Positions 54,985 through 64,000 of a DNA stretch of 64,000 nt are shown here, piece after piece. The notes beneath the pieces were generated by a model. That model saw nothing but the letters and a program-made list of their open reading frames with translations. It searched no databases and was not told the origin of the DNA. Both the position numbers and the translations under genes were made by a program. The first letter of the stretch is position 1. Every line of letters begins with the position of its first letter. The DNA is from Rheinheimera sp. UJ63 (lineage in GTDB: Bacteria > Pseudomonadota > Gammaproteobacteria > Enterobacterales > Alteromonadaceae): the NCBI RefSeq assembly GCF_021568285.1, contig NZ_JAKGTQ010000003.1, forward strand, positions 310,001 through 374,000, in the 5' to 3' direction.

Positions 54985-55071
54985 TTAAGCTTATTGATGT
55001 TGGCGACTTGGCTATTGTGCGTTTAACCCCGTTCAGCAGACGAAACGCGCCGTGGCACAGAGCAATAAGGG

Positions 55072-55815
55072 CTAAACCACTTTATGTTTAACCAAATTCG
55101 AAATGGAATATAAACCGCGTTTCTCGTTATTCTTACGGCGTATTTCTTCTAAAGCGCTGGCTTCCGTGGCATCAAACAAGGTATTGATCAAACGGTTAAA
55201 GTGATTATGCATGGCCACCCGCGCTTTTGACGGATCTTTCGCCTTAAGCGCATTATAAATGGCCGTGTGCTCCTGCAACGTTAAGTGGCTATCCTTACTA
55301 CAGACGCTAGCATAATCATCAATGATGGCCGCAGTAGATTCACGCAAAGACCATAACTTATTGACCAATAAAATCATCGCGCCATTTCGAGTCGCGCCAG
55401 CAATAATACTGTGAAATAAGCGATCGGCCTCTTCCGTTTCACCACGATCTTTCATCATAACAAGCGTATCATGTAAACGAGCCAGCTCTTCATCAGTAAT
55501 GCTCACCGCCGCTAATGCCGCAACCTCGCCTTCAACCAGTGCCCGAGCTTGGGTTAATTCAAAAGCATTCACTACCGCTTCTTTATTATTTTTAACCGCA
55601 CCTTCAAGTACATAAACCCCCGAGCCGGTTTTCACTTCAACCTTCTCACGCACTTCTAAAGCAATGATCGCTTCACGAATAGTCGGCCGACTAACATCAA
55701 ACTTTTCTGCCAGTTCGCGCTCAGCCGGTAAACGACTACCTGGCGCAAATTCACCGCTATCAATTAACGCTTCAATTTCGTCTACGATGCCCCAAAACAT
55801 TCGTCTGCTTTTCAT
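55072..55815 (-). CDS. GntR/FadR-family regulator of the alginate locus
   Basis: A 247-residue protein with N-terminal GntR winged HTH (RLPAERELAEKFDVSRPTIREAI, about 28-50) and a C-terminal FCD domain with metal-type His residues (MHNHFNRL). It belongs to the UxuR/ExuR-like side of the FadR family, which senses uronates or their breakdown products such as KDG. It is divergent from the TonB receptor of the alginate locus and likely represses it until alginate sugars appear. Confidence 0.9.
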   Translation of the reverse strand: MKSRRMFWGIVDEIEALIDSGEFAPGSRLPAERELAEKFDVSRPTIREAIIALEVREKVEVKTGSGVYVLEGAVKNNKEAVVNAFELTQARALVEGEVAALAAVSITDEELARLHDTLVMMKDRGETEEADRLFHSIIAGATRNGAMILLVNKLWSLRESTAAIIDDYASVCSKDSHLTLQEHTAIYNALKAKDPSKARVAMHNHFNRLINTLFDATEASALEEIRRKNNEKRGLYSISNLVKHKVV

Positions 55816-55954
55816 ACAGGCTCTCTCATATTTTTCTAACCAATATTCTGTGCACTAATTCACGTGCATATTAGCGACTTCAAAAGCCCTAAGCAAAAAC
55901 AAAATCGTGGTTTTACCATTACGGGCCAAGCTATATTTTAAGCATAGCAGGTTA

Positions 55955-55969
55955 TACCAAAAACTGGTA
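55955..55969. promoter_or_regulatory. Candidate FadR-family operator
   Basis: TACCA-N5-TGGTA, extended as TTATACCA...TGGTAATAA, lies in the 306-base gap between the GntR gene and the TonB receptor. The halves match those of UxuR/ExuR sites. A further TTGGTAATA occurs near 55998-56006. Confidence 0.45.
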
Positions 55970-56014
55970 ATAACATCATGCCGAAAAAAAGTTCACATTG
56001 GTAATATATCATGA

Positions 56015-56043
56015 TTGACAATTTTTCATCCATTGGTTAGATT
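56015..56043 (+). promoter_or_regulatory. Promoter of the alginate-locus TonB receptor
   Basis: TTGACA (56015-56020), 17 bases, TAGATT (56038-56043). The gene begins 79 bases further on. The spacer contains ATTGGT, another operator-like half. Confidence 0.6.
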
Positions 56044-56121
56044 CCTTTCACGCATAATAGCTAGCGATATAAATTGTGCGATACATAGCGGCATATAAAA
56101 AAACAAAACCCAAGGGTAGAC

Positions 56122-59100
56122 ATGAAACTAAGCAAAGTAAGTACAGGGATCCGCGCTGCAAGTCGTGGCACGCTCACCACACAATGGGCCCTATTATCGA
56201 CCCTATTGGCAACGCTAGCGATGCCAGCTGTGGCGCAAGAGGCTGAGACAACCGCTGCTGACACCCAAAAAGCCGCAGAAGTTGATGTAGAAGTGATACA
56301 AGTATCAGGCATGCGTGCCACCATGACCCGCTCGTTAACCTTAAAGAAAAACACTGAAGCCATTACTGATTCTATTGCCGCTGCAGATTTTGGTGATTTA
56401 CCGGGTTTATCTATCTCTGATGTTATCGAAAACATCACCAGCGTGTCAGGCCACCGTGGTAAAGGTAGTGCCTCTGAAATGTCTATCCGTGGTTTAGGTC
56501 CGTTTTTAGGTTATAGCACCTTTAATGATCGCACTATTACTAGTGCCGGTTTTAGCCGTGCCGTGAACTTCAAAAAATTCCCATCTGAATTCTCTGATAA
56601 AGTAGTGGTGTATAAATCACAACAAGCTGATTTAGTTGAAGGGGGGGTAGCCGGTACCATTAACGTTGACTCGTTACGCCCGCTGGATTACGGCAAAGAT
56701 CAAGTTTCACTTGAGTTGCAAGGTATTTATAACAATCACACTGCACACACCGATGGTGAGAACGGTTTAGGTAATCAGGTTACCGCTTCTTTTGTTAAGC
56801 AGTTAAATAATGCTGTGTTAGGTAACTTTGCGATCACCGCCGGTTATCAGCGTACAGATTCTTCTAACCCTGAAGAAAGCATGTTAACCAGCTCGACCAT
56901 GTATGCCTGTGCTACTCGCTTAGCTGATGGTACGCCAACTCGTACGGTAAACGATTGTAACTCGACGTCCAGCAATGCGAACGCCAGTGTTACCCGGGCC
57001 AATATTGATAATTATGACCGTTCATCTGTTTTCTTAACGCCATCAAGCTGGACGTTCCGTAATCAGGAAGAAGAAGATACGCGTGATGCTTTCGTCACCG
57101 CCTTACAATGGCAGCCAAACGATGCTTGGAATATCAACTTTGATATTGAATATTCAAACAATACCTATTTTGAAGATCGCCATGATTTCGTTATCGCCAG
57201 TGCCCGTCGTAACTTGCGTAACCATATTATCGATGACGAATTAAACCTGCTGTACCGCGAAGGTGATTCAAGAATGGAAACCCAAGGTCTTTATCGTAAT
57301 GAAGACGAAACCTATAACGGTTGGGGTTTAAATATTGAGCATAACCTCACAGACGATTTAAAAATTTCTACTGATATTTCTTACTCTAAGTCTTACCGTA
57401 ACCGTACAGATTATCAATCTCGGATTATTAGCAATAGCTATTGGAAATACAGCATTGATAACACGGCACATCGTTTAAGCGAAGTGCAGTTCTTAGATGC
57501 TAACTGGAATAGCCCAGGTGATGCCGGTTACAACAGCAGTACCGCTTTTGATCCCAACAATATTGCGTCTTGGAGTGCCGCTCGGAACAATAATGTCAAC
57601 CCAGAAGCCCGATACCGTCGTTTAATGGAAGAACGCTTTGACCGCTTAGGCGCTATCCGCTTCGACTTAGAATACTACTTAGGTGGCGACGTTTTTTCGA
57701 GTATTCATGCCGGTGTGCGCTACTCTGAAGAAGAGCTATTCTCCGATTTAGATACCACTCGTGCCGTCAACCCCTTCACCGGTGCAGAATCAAGCGAATT
57801 TGCCACCCGTGATGCAACCTTGGTTAACGCTGTTGTAAACAACTGCTTTATCGATTGGAATAATCCAGATTGGTTAAGCAGCGAGTCTGGTAGTGGTTTT
57901 GCTGATGGTCAGTTTGCCCAGTTAAATGGCCGTTGTGGTTTTGGTATTTTATCTGGCGTAAATGCTGACGGTAGTTTTGCCGACATCGGCCCCTTCGCTG
58001 ATGTGCGCAGTACGGGTGATGTTGATATTACAGAGTCAATTACTGCTGCTTATGTCATGGCTAAACTGCAAACCCAACTGTTTGGTTTACCGGTATCAGG
58101 TAACATCGGTTTACGCGCGGTGCAAACCAAAATTGATTCTAACGGCATTCGCTCGGGCTATCGCGTTTCAACCAATAACACGGGCTCGTTAACCTTAGAG
58201 CCAACGGGTACCATTGAAGAGTTTAATATCAAAAATGATACTATCGACTTCTTACCCAGTGCCAATATTACCTTTCATTACAGCGATACGTTCTTAATTC
58301 GTGCAGCCGCCTATCGTGCTATGTCCAGACCGCAATTGCTAGACATGAGCGCAGGCCGTGATATCGATGTGAATACTGAAGATACCATTACTAACCCGAA
58401 CGATTTGATTCGTCAGGTTAGCGGTGGTAACCCTTATCAAACCCCTTTAATGTCAAACAGTGCTGACTTATCACTGGAATGGTACCCCTCAATGGATACC
58501 GCTTACTCAATTGCGTTCTATGTGAAACAGTTTGAAGCAAACTTCCGTGACGTGGTTGTTGCTGAAACCTTAACTATTGATGGCCAGCCGATTGATGTGC
58601 AGTTATCAACCAGCACCTATACCGATGACGCCAGCTACTTACGCGGTGTAGAGCTGAGTGCGCAGCACAACTTCGTTAATTTACCTGCCCCGTTTGATGG
58701 TTTGGGTGTCAAGCTATCTTATAACTACGCAAACTCGTCTTTCGAAAATCAAGATGGCACTTTCGGGGATGTGTTTGACTTAGACGGTAATTTAACGCAA
58801 GCCGGCTTTGTTGAGCCCGCTAACGTGTTTGGTTTATCCGAAGACGTGTTCTCGGGCTCGGTATACTGGGAAGGTAAGAAGTTCTCCATGCGCGTGCTGT
58901 ACAAGTACCGCTCACAATACTTCCAGCCAAACAGTGGCGCCGCCTCTAACCGTTATGTTGAGCCGTTCAACTATGTTGATTTTAGTGCGAAATACAAAAT
59001 GACTAAGGCGACTTCTATTTCGTTCCAAGCGTTGAACATTACTGACGAAGCTCAATACATGACACGTGGCGCCAGCAATACGCCTACGTTAGTGTCAAGT

Positions 59101-59142
59101 TCAGGTCCTAAGTACTTCTTAAGCCTGAAAACCGTGTTCTAA
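56122..59142 (+). CDS. TonB-dependent receptor, large (oligosaccharide type)
   Basis: A 1006-residue outer-membrane receptor with signal peptide (ending LAMPAVAQEA), TonB-box-like VEVIQVSGMRAT, plug domain (TEAITDSIAAADFGDLPG, VSGHRGKGSASEMSIRGLG, VEGGVAGTINVDSLRPLDYG) and a long beta-barrel ending in SLKTVF. The N-terminal plug pattern is that of the TonB-Xanth-Caul group, whose members take up carbohydrates. Given the adjacent PL6 and PL17 genes, alginate oligosaccharides are the likely ligand. Its own promoter and terminator flank it. Confidence 0.92.
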   Translation: MKLSKVSTGIRAASRGTLTTQWALLSTLLATLAMPAVAQEAETTAADTQKAAEVDVEVIQVSGMRATMTRSLTLKKNTEAITDSIAAADFGDLPGLSISDVIENITSVSGHRGKGSASEMSIRGLGPFLGYSTFNDRTITSAGFSRAVNFKKFPSEFSDKVVVYKSQQADLVEGGVAGTINVDSLRPLDYGKDQVSLELQGIYNNHTAHTDGENGLGNQVTASFVKQLNNAVLGNFAITAGYQRTDSSNPEESMLTSSTMYACATRLADGTPTRTVNDCNSTSSNANASVTRANIDNYDRSSVFLTPSSWTFRNQEEEDTRDAFVTALQWQPNDAWNINFDIEYSNNTYFEDRHDFVIASARRNLRNHIIDDELNLLYREGDSRMETQGLYRNEDETYNGWGLNIEHNLTDDLKISTDISYSKSYRNRTDYQSRIISNSYWKYSIDNTAHRLSEVQFLDANWNSPGDAGYNSSTAFDPNNIASWSAARNNNVNPEARYRRLMEERFDRLGAIRFDLEYYLGGDVFSSIHAGVRYSEEELFSDLDTTRAVNPFTGAESSEFATRDATLVNAVVNNCFIDWNNPDWLSSESGSGFADGQFAQLNGRCGFGILSGVNADGSFADIGPFADVRSTGDVDITESITAAYVMAKLQTQLFGLPVSGNIGLRAVQTKIDSNGIRSGYRVSTNNTGSLTLEPTGTIEEFNIKNDTIDFLPSANITFHYSDTFLIRAAAYRAMSRPQLLDMSAGRDIDVNTEDTITNPNDLIRQVSGGNPYQTPLMSNSADLSLEWYPSMDTAYSIAFYVKQFEANFRDVVVAETLTIDGQPIDVQLSTSTYTDDASYLRGVELSAQHNFVNLPAPFDGLGVKLSYNYANSSFENQDGTFGDVFDLDGNLTQAGFVEPANVFGLSEDVFSGSVYWEGKKFSMRVLYKYRSQYFQPNSGAASNRYVEPFNYVDFSAKYKMTKATSISFQALNITDEAQYMTRGASNTPTLVSSSGPKYFLSLKTVF

Positions 59143-59157
59143 TTGCATGGTGTTGCA

Positions 59158-59189
59158 GCACCCATCGCCTTTTGATGGGTGCTTTTTTT
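59158..59189 (+). terminator. Terminator of the TonB receptor gene
   Basis: GCACCCATC-GCCTTTT-GATGGGTGC followed by TTTTTTT: a perfect nine-base stem 15 bases after the receptor stop. Genes beyond it need read-through or their own promoter. Confidence 0.92.
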
Positions 59190-59215
59190 CTCTTGTTTCA
59201 AACCAAGTGGTTACC

Positions 59216-59819
59216 ATGAAAAATACAACACGACTATGCTCTGCCGCCGTCATTATCAGCTTATGCTGCCTGTTCTCTGTAGATGCCGCAGATCCTTTAG
59301 TTACGGATAAAGCCGCGTTCTCCAAAACGCTGCGCGCCGCTAAGCCTAGCGATACCATGATGAATGGCGTGCCAAACGGGTCAGTGAATCGCTATCAGCA
59401 AGTTGTGAAGGCACAGAACAGTCAAAACAGCGTTATTAATGTCGATAATATTTAGGTAGCGGCCGGTAGCGATGCTTAATGCACTGCCATAGCAATGGAT
59501 AGCCGCATACAAGGCAATTTATTTTTTCAACAAAACAACAAACACCGTTCAGCCCTTTGATGCTATCAGTGGTATCAACGTCAGTTTTAACGTCACTCAT
59601 TCTATGACGCTAGGTGAACGATTAAAAGGCATTAAAGCGCCAGCCATCAGTTTAAGCCGTGCCAATACTGGCCTGCTTTACGCTACTGATGCGGCTTTAG
59701 CAAAGTTTGGCGTATCAGCGGGGTTAGTTCCGGTTAGCAAGGAAGCGACAGGCCCCGCTTGATACGACAAACCATTCGCCGTCACGCCACAACCGCGTGT
59801 TAGCTCTGTAGAGGCATAA
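59216..59819 (+). pseudogene. Decayed PL6 alginate lyase
   Basis: The region is about 200 codons against roughly 700 or more in family members. The first 79 codons from ATG 59216 give a signal peptide and the PL6 start (DPLVTDKAAFSKTLRAAKPSD), then jump to a mid-protein stretch (NRYQQVVKAQNSQNSVINV), showing a large in-frame deletion. A TAG at 59453 and a TAA further on break the same frame, which still reads AAGSDA and TAIAMDSRIQGNLFFQQNNK; a frame shift follows; the shifted frame reads QPFDAISGINVSFNV and VSAGLVPVSKEATGPA, where TGA replaces the expected TGG of GPxWY. Function is lost. Matches are from memory of the family. Confidence 0.8.
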
Positions 59820-59822
59820 TAA

Positions 59823-62057
59823 ATGAATACGCAAACACTGACTTCTCCCGTAACGGCTTGGCGCCGTATCAGCCAACTGACCGCTGCGTTACTGGCTGTA
59901 GCCACCTTATGTTGGCACAGCCTAGTCTTGGCGCAGCCGCATCCAAACCTGGTGCTCACTGCAGCCGATATTATTGAAATGCGCACAGCCATTCAAACGC
60001 CAAGTTTATTTACCGACACCTTTAACAAAACAAAAGCCCGCATTGATAAGCAATTAACCTTCAGCATGGAAGTACCGGTTCCCAAAGATGCCGGCGGCGG
60101 TTATACCCACGAACGCCACAAGAAAAATGCTCAGTTAATGTATGACGCTGCCATTGTGTTTCAATTAACCGAGCAAAACCGTTATGCACACTACGTTCGA
60201 GATATGTTACTCAAGTATGCCGCACTTTACCCAACGTTACCGCGACACCCCATGCGCAAAAGTAGTAACGAAGGCAAATTATTTTGGCAAGGTTTAAACG
60301 AAGCGGTTTGGTTGGTGTATACCATTCAAGCCTATGATTTAGTTTACAATGTCTTATCAGCTGAAGAACGCCACACCATTGAACAAGGCATTATTCGCCC
60401 AGTCGCCCGTTTCTTATCGATTGAATCACCGCAAACCTTTAATAAAGTGCATAACCATGGCACTTGGGCTACTGCAGCCGTCGGCATGACCGGTTATGTC
60501 CTGTCTGAGCCGGAATTCGTTGAAACCGCCTTATTAGATTTGAGCAAATCTGGCAAAGGGGGTTTTTTACGCCAGCTGCAAGAGTTGTTTTCACCGCAGG
60601 GTTATTACAATGAAGGACCTTATTACCAGCGTTATGCGCTGCTGCCATTTGTCACCTTTGCGAAAGCAATTCAAGTCAACCAACCTGAGCGCGATATCTT
60701 TGGTTACCGCGACGGTGTGTTGTTAAAAGCCATCGATACCACTATTCAGTTGAGCTACAACGGCCTATTCTTCCCCCTAAACGATGCCATCAAAAACAAA
60801 GGTATTGATACCATTGAATTAGTTACAGGTGTAGCCATGGCTTACGGTTTAAATGGCGACACCAGTTTGCTGGATATTGCGCAACGCCAAAACACCCTTT
60901 TATTGACTGGCGATGGCTTAAAAGTGGCACGTGATCTGGCCGCAAACAAAGCCACCCCTTACCGTTTTAATAGCATCGCCTATGGCGACGGCAAGGATGG
61001 TAATGAAGGGGCTTTAGTGGTTATGCGCAGCGCTACCCCAAAACCGGCTGCCGTGGTGTTTAAAGCTACTGCGCAAGGTTTAGGCCATGGACACTTTGAT
61101 AAACTCAACTGGCAATTCTACGATGCAGGGGCTGAAATTGTTACCGACTATGGTGCGGTGCGTTTTCTTAATGTTGAAGCCAAAGACGGTGGTGGTTACC
61201 TTAATGAAAACAAGACCTGGGCTAAGCAAACGGTTGCGCACAATACCTTAGTGGTGAACGAGCAAAGCCACTTCGCAGGTAATACGAAAACCGGTAATCA
61301 GCACCATCCAGAATTACACTTTTTTGCGACGAACCCGCAAGGCAGTATCGCTTCTGCAAGTATGGATACCGCTTATAAGGATACGCAATTTACCCGCACC
61401 ATGGCGTTAATCACCCTACCTGATAGTGATCTGCCATTAGTGGTCGACATCTTAAAAGCGACAGCTAAAACCGCTAAGCAGTTTGATTTACCGCTGCATT
61501 ACAACGGTCAATTAATTGAAACTAACTTTAAACGTGATACCGCCTTACAGCAAATGCAAGCACTGGGCAAAGCCAATGGTTATGAACACCTGTGGTTAAC
61601 CGCTACTGGCAAGCCAGATGCGGCACTGGCTAAAATTACATGGTTGAATGACAACGGGCGTTTCTACACTTTAAACACCGCTAATCGCGCTAACTTACAG
61701 GTGTTATTTACCCAACTGGGTGCCAATGATCCGAATAACAATTTACGCAACGAACGTGCCTTTATTCTGCGCAGCAACGGCAGCCGTGAGCAACGTTTCG
61801 TCAGTGTGTTAGAACCGCATGGTGAATATAACCCATCAAATGAATTTACTTTAGATGCCAACAGTAAACTGGTTGCGATGAACAGCCACAGTTTAAAAAA
61901 TATGGAAATTATCGACCTGCAATTCAAGGATAACCGGCATTTCTTACTGGCCTATCGCACCGACCCAGTCAACGGCTCAACCTCTAGCCAATTCACTTTG
62001 AATGGCAAGCGCTACAGTTTCAGCGGCCGCTTTGCGTTGTTGCATGTGACAGAATAA
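59823..62057 (+). CDS. PL17 oligoalginate lyase
   Basis: A 744-residue exported enzyme: signal peptide (to about LVLAQP), alpha-barrel alginate lyase domain and heparinase II/III-like beta domain. Residues matching the Alg17C active site are present: N211 and H212 in HNHGTW, the tyrosine-rich YYNEGPYYQRY (about 261-271), and GHGHFDKLNW near 420. It cuts unsaturated monomers from alginate oligomers, exolytically, giving DEH. The ribosome site GAGG lies in the tail of the PL6 remnant, three bases before the ATG region, so the remnant still supplies it. Confidence 0.93.
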   Translation: MNTQTLTSPVTAWRRISQLTAALLAVATLCWHSLVLAQPHPNLVLTAADIIEMRTAIQTPSLFTDTFNKTKARIDKQLTFSMEVPVPKDAGGGYTHERHKKNAQLMYDAAIVFQLTEQNRYAHYVRDMLLKYAALYPTLPRHPMRKSSNEGKLFWQGLNEAVWLVYTIQAYDLVYNVLSAEERHTIEQGIIRPVARFLSIESPQTFNKVHNHGTWATAAVGMTGYVLSEPEFVETALLDLSKSGKGGFLRQLQELFSPQGYYNEGPYYQRYALLPFVTFAKAIQVNQPERDIFGYRDGVLLKAIDTTIQLSYNGLFFPLNDAIKNKGIDTIELVTGVAMAYGLNGDTSLLDIAQRQNTLLLTGDGLKVARDLAANKATPYRFNSIAYGDGKDGNEGALVVMRSATPKPAAVVFKATAQGLGHGHFDKLNWQFYDAGAEIVTDYGAVRFLNVEAKDGGGYLNENKTWAKQTVAHNTLVVNEQSHFAGNTKTGNQHHPELHFFATNPQGSIASASMDTAYKDTQFTRTMALITLPDSDLPLVVDILKATAKTAKQFDLPLHYNGQLIETNFKRDTALQQMQALGKANGYEHLWLTATGKPDAALAKITWLNDNGRFYTLNTANRANLQVLFTQLGANDPNNNLRNERAFILRSNGSREQRFVSVLEPHGEYNPSNEFTLDANSKLVAMNSHSLKNMEIIDLQFKDNRHFLLAYRTDPVNGSTSSQFTLNGKRYSFSGRFALLHVTE

Positions 62058-62217
62058 CCAGCAGAATATGATGAAACAGCCTGCTCATTTTCATGTGGTC
62101 AGCACCGTTTTTTATAGCGCCGCTCGTTAAGCCACTCTAAAGTAAAAGCTAGTTGCCGTTCGCGCCTTGGTATATGATGTCAGACATATTGACGTCTACC
62201 GTGAAGGAAAAACTGCG

Positions 62218-64000
62218 ATGCTGTTTGAGTTGTTCCAGTTGCCTGCACAGCCAGTGTTGTTAGAGGGTACTTATCAGCTTGAGCTCGTTTTGCTGTCTAT
62301 GTTGGTGGCCATACTGTCTTCTGGGGCGGCATTATTTTCGGTAGATATTAGTCGACAACATTTCTTACCATGGCAACGCCAACTGGCCATATTAGCCGGC
62401 ACCATCAGCCTTGGCATTGGCATCTGGTCAATGCATTTTATTGGCATGTTGGCTTTTAGCTTATGTACCCCAGTCGACTACACCACCAATCTCACCCTCT
62501 TCTCTTTATTGCCCAGCTTGTTAGCCTCGTATACAGCGCTGAATTTATTGCGCCAAGAACGGTTGACCTTAGCAAAACTGTTAATCGGTGGTGTGCTTGT
62601 GGGCGCCGGTATTGGCGCCATGCATTATACCGGTATGGCCGCGATGAGTATGGCGCCGCAATTACGTTACGATCCCCTGCTCTTTAGCCTTTCTATTTTA
62701 ATTGCCGTATTTATGGCTTTTTTAGCCTTGTGGATCCGTTTTGGTATCAACCGATTACAACTGAAGTTACCACGTTGGCAGCTGAATTTGTTAAGCGGCA
62801 CCGTGATGGGCTTAGCGATTAGCGCAATGCATTACATGGGTATGTTAGCGGCCCGTTTTGTTGCTCCGCCAGGCTTTACTGCCGCTGAGGATACTGCCAA
62901 TAGTGGTTTTATGGCGTTGATCGTGACCTCAGTCACCTTGGTGGTTACCTTGTTGGTGTTATTGCTGCAAGTACTACTCAAATTTTACGCCGCTAAAAGC
63001 TCGAGCGACAATTATGCAAAACGGCTTGGCGCCATTATGAATACGGTATTAGATGCCATCGTCACGCTGGACCGTCGCGGCGTCATTGTCGAGCACAATC
63101 AAGCCGCACCCGCCTTGTTTGGCACCACCGCCTTATTAGGCAAACATTTTAAGATGTTTCTTACGCCAAAAGATGCTGAGATGTACCAGCAAAAACTAAA
63201 AACAAATGAATTAACACAAACGTTTAACTTGCAGGGAACAGAGCGAGCCATCCCCATCATTAAAGCAGATGGCAGCCGAATTACCGCTAGACTTGCCTTA
63301 AGCATAACCCAACTTGAAAATGAGTTGCTGTATGTGGCCTGTTTAAGTGATATTTCCGTCAAATTGGCATTTGAGGAATCGCTGCAACAAAGCGAACAAA
63401 AATTGCGCTCGTTAATCCAGAATATTCCTGGTGCAGCCTATCGGGCAACGTGGCAGCAAAGTTGGCAAATAGAGTATATCAGCGAACGAGTCGCGCTGAT
63501 TAGCGGCTATCCTGCTGAAGACTTTATGCCACCACAAGCCAAACGTTCTTGGTTCTCGATCATCGCAGCAGAGGATCAAGCTCGGGTTAGGGCTACCGAT
63601 TTTAGTCAGGCTTTTGTGTTAGAGTATCGCATTGTTCACGCCGATGGCAGCGTGCGCTGGATGCTAGAACATGGCGATAGCTTACCGCAACATCAAGGCT
63701 TAATCCGTGACGGTTTTATCATGGATATTACCGAGCGGCGGCAAATGGAAGAGCAGCTTCGCTTTGCTAAATTACAAGCCGAGCAGGCCGCAGAGGTCAA
63801 AAGTACCTTTTTAGCCAATATGAGCCATGAAATTCGGACACCCTTAAATGCCATCATTGGCTTTAGCGGTTTACTATTGGAAACACCAGACACACCCGAT
63901 GCGCAGCGTTATCTGACGACCACACACCAATCGGCCAAAGCATTACTCAGTTTGCTAAACGATATATTGGACAGTGCGAAACTAGAACGTGGCAAAATGG
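62218..64000 (+). CDS. MHYT-PAS hybrid-type sensor histidine kinase (partial)
   Basis: The gene runs off the window; 594 codons are visible. The N-terminal MHYT domain has seven membrane segments with SMHFIGM, AMHYTGM and AMHYMGM, motifs thought to bind copper and sense O2, CO or NO. Two PAS domains follow (about 270-370 and 390-510; the second ends in MDITERR), then HisKA with [13 protein letters not shown]. The catalytic ATPase and any receiver are beyond base 64000. Start ATG 62218 follows AAGGA by about ten bases. Confidence 0.9.
   Translation, partial: MLFELFQLPAQPVLLEGTYQLELVLLSMLVAILSSGAALFSVDISRQHFLPWQRQLAILAGTISLGIGIWSMHFIGMLAFSLCTPVDYTTNLTLFSLLPSLLASYTALNLLRQERLTLAKLLIGGVLVGAGIGAMHYTGMAAMSMAPQLRYDPLLFSLSILIAVFMAFLALWIRFGINRLQLKLPRWQLNLLSGTVMGLAISAMHYMGMLAARFVAPPGFTAAEDTANSGFMALIVTSVTLVVTLLVLLLQVLLKFYAAKSSSDNYAKRLGAIMNTVLDAIVTLDRRGVIVEHNQAAPALFGTTALLGKHFKMFLTPKDAEMYQQKLKTNELTQTFNLQGTERAIPIIKADGSRITARLALSITQLENELLYVACLSDISVKLAFEESLQQSEQKLRSLIQNIPGAAYRATWQQSWQIEYISERVALISGYPAEDFMPPQAKRSWFSIIAAEDQARVRATDFSQAFVLEYRIVHADGSVRWMLEHGDSLPQHQGLIRDGFIMDITERRQMEEQLRFAKLQAEQAAEVKSTFLANMSHEIRTPLNAIIGFSGLLLETPDTPDAQRYLTTTHQSAKALLSLLNDILDSAKLERGKM

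Larger units (their letters stand above)
54617..55071. other. Gene-free region with promoter, hairpins and two terminators
   Basis: A 455-base stretch with no recognisable protein gene. It holds a plus-strand promoter, a dyad next to it, a possible non-coding RNA, a plus-strand terminator and a bidirectional terminator for the GntR gene; these are listed singly. Confidence 0.6.

Overview
The window looks like the chromosome of an aquatic, heterotrophic gammaproteobacterium. TonB-dependent receptors, RmuC, a Fiu/PiuC-type iron pair, ynj-type transport genes, a heme oxygenase/bacteriophytochrome set and an alginate locus together suggest the Rheinheimera/Arsukibacterium/Alishewanella/Alteromonadales area. 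That placement is an inference from gene content; there is no rRNA gene to test it.

Region 1 (1-18.7 kb) is an aromatic-catabolism island. It opens with the end of a vanillate-demethylase-type reductase, an MFS exporter/importer, a glutathione transferase and a siderophore-interacting-type flavoprotein that seems to begin at an ATT codon. Next comes a six-gene minus-strand cluster (FAH hydrolase, cyclase-family hydrolase, alpha/beta hydrolase, extradiol VOC dioxygenase, lone Rieske ferredoxin, FAD hydroxylase) with a divergent LysR regulator. It reads as a meta-cleavage pathway for an aromatic compound I cannot name. Last is a complete protocatechuate 4,5-cleavage operon (ligK-ligU-ligJ-ligI-ligA-ligB-ligC plus an aldo/keto reductase), divergent from a LysR-type regulator with two tandem HTH domains. 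Vanillate to protocatechuate to pyruvate plus oxaloacetate is the likely flow.

Region 2 (18.8-29.5 kb) is mostly core: a cold-shock gene with a long leader, two PAP2 phosphatases, a PmrB/QseC-like kinase without a response regulator, RmuC, a VC2487-type glycosyltransferase, OsmC, and a REC-EAL-GAF-GGDEF protein whose cyclase motif is degenerate.

Region 3 (29.5-34.6 kb) holds a probable TetR-bphO-response regulator-bphP operon: biliverdin synthesis and a red/far-red light sensor kinase. The TetR gene is divergent from a small DoxX-like membrane protein. The palindrome over that promoter recurs at the promoter of an AhpD-like gene at 47.2 kb, which suggests one small regulon.

Region 4 (34.6-50.5 kb) concerns metal/siderophore uptake and envelope. 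A long minus-strand array runs TonB receptor, TVP38-reductase fusion, DUF547, ynjB-ynjC-ynjD-like ABC importer, ynjF-like phosphatidyltransferase and sterol-desaturase-like hydroxylase. Beyond it are an exported HAD dehalogenase, the AhpD-like protein, and a Fiu/PiuC-like receptor-hydroxylase pair with a Fur-box-like site.

Region 5 (50.5-64 kb) has a GNAT-nitrilase fusion, a chemoreceptor, a gene-free stretch with signs of an unannotated RNA gene, then an alginate locus: GntR/FadR regulator, large TonB receptor, a clearly decayed PL6 alginate lyase and an intact PL17 oligoalginate lyase. The window ends inside an MHYT-PAS sensor kinase.
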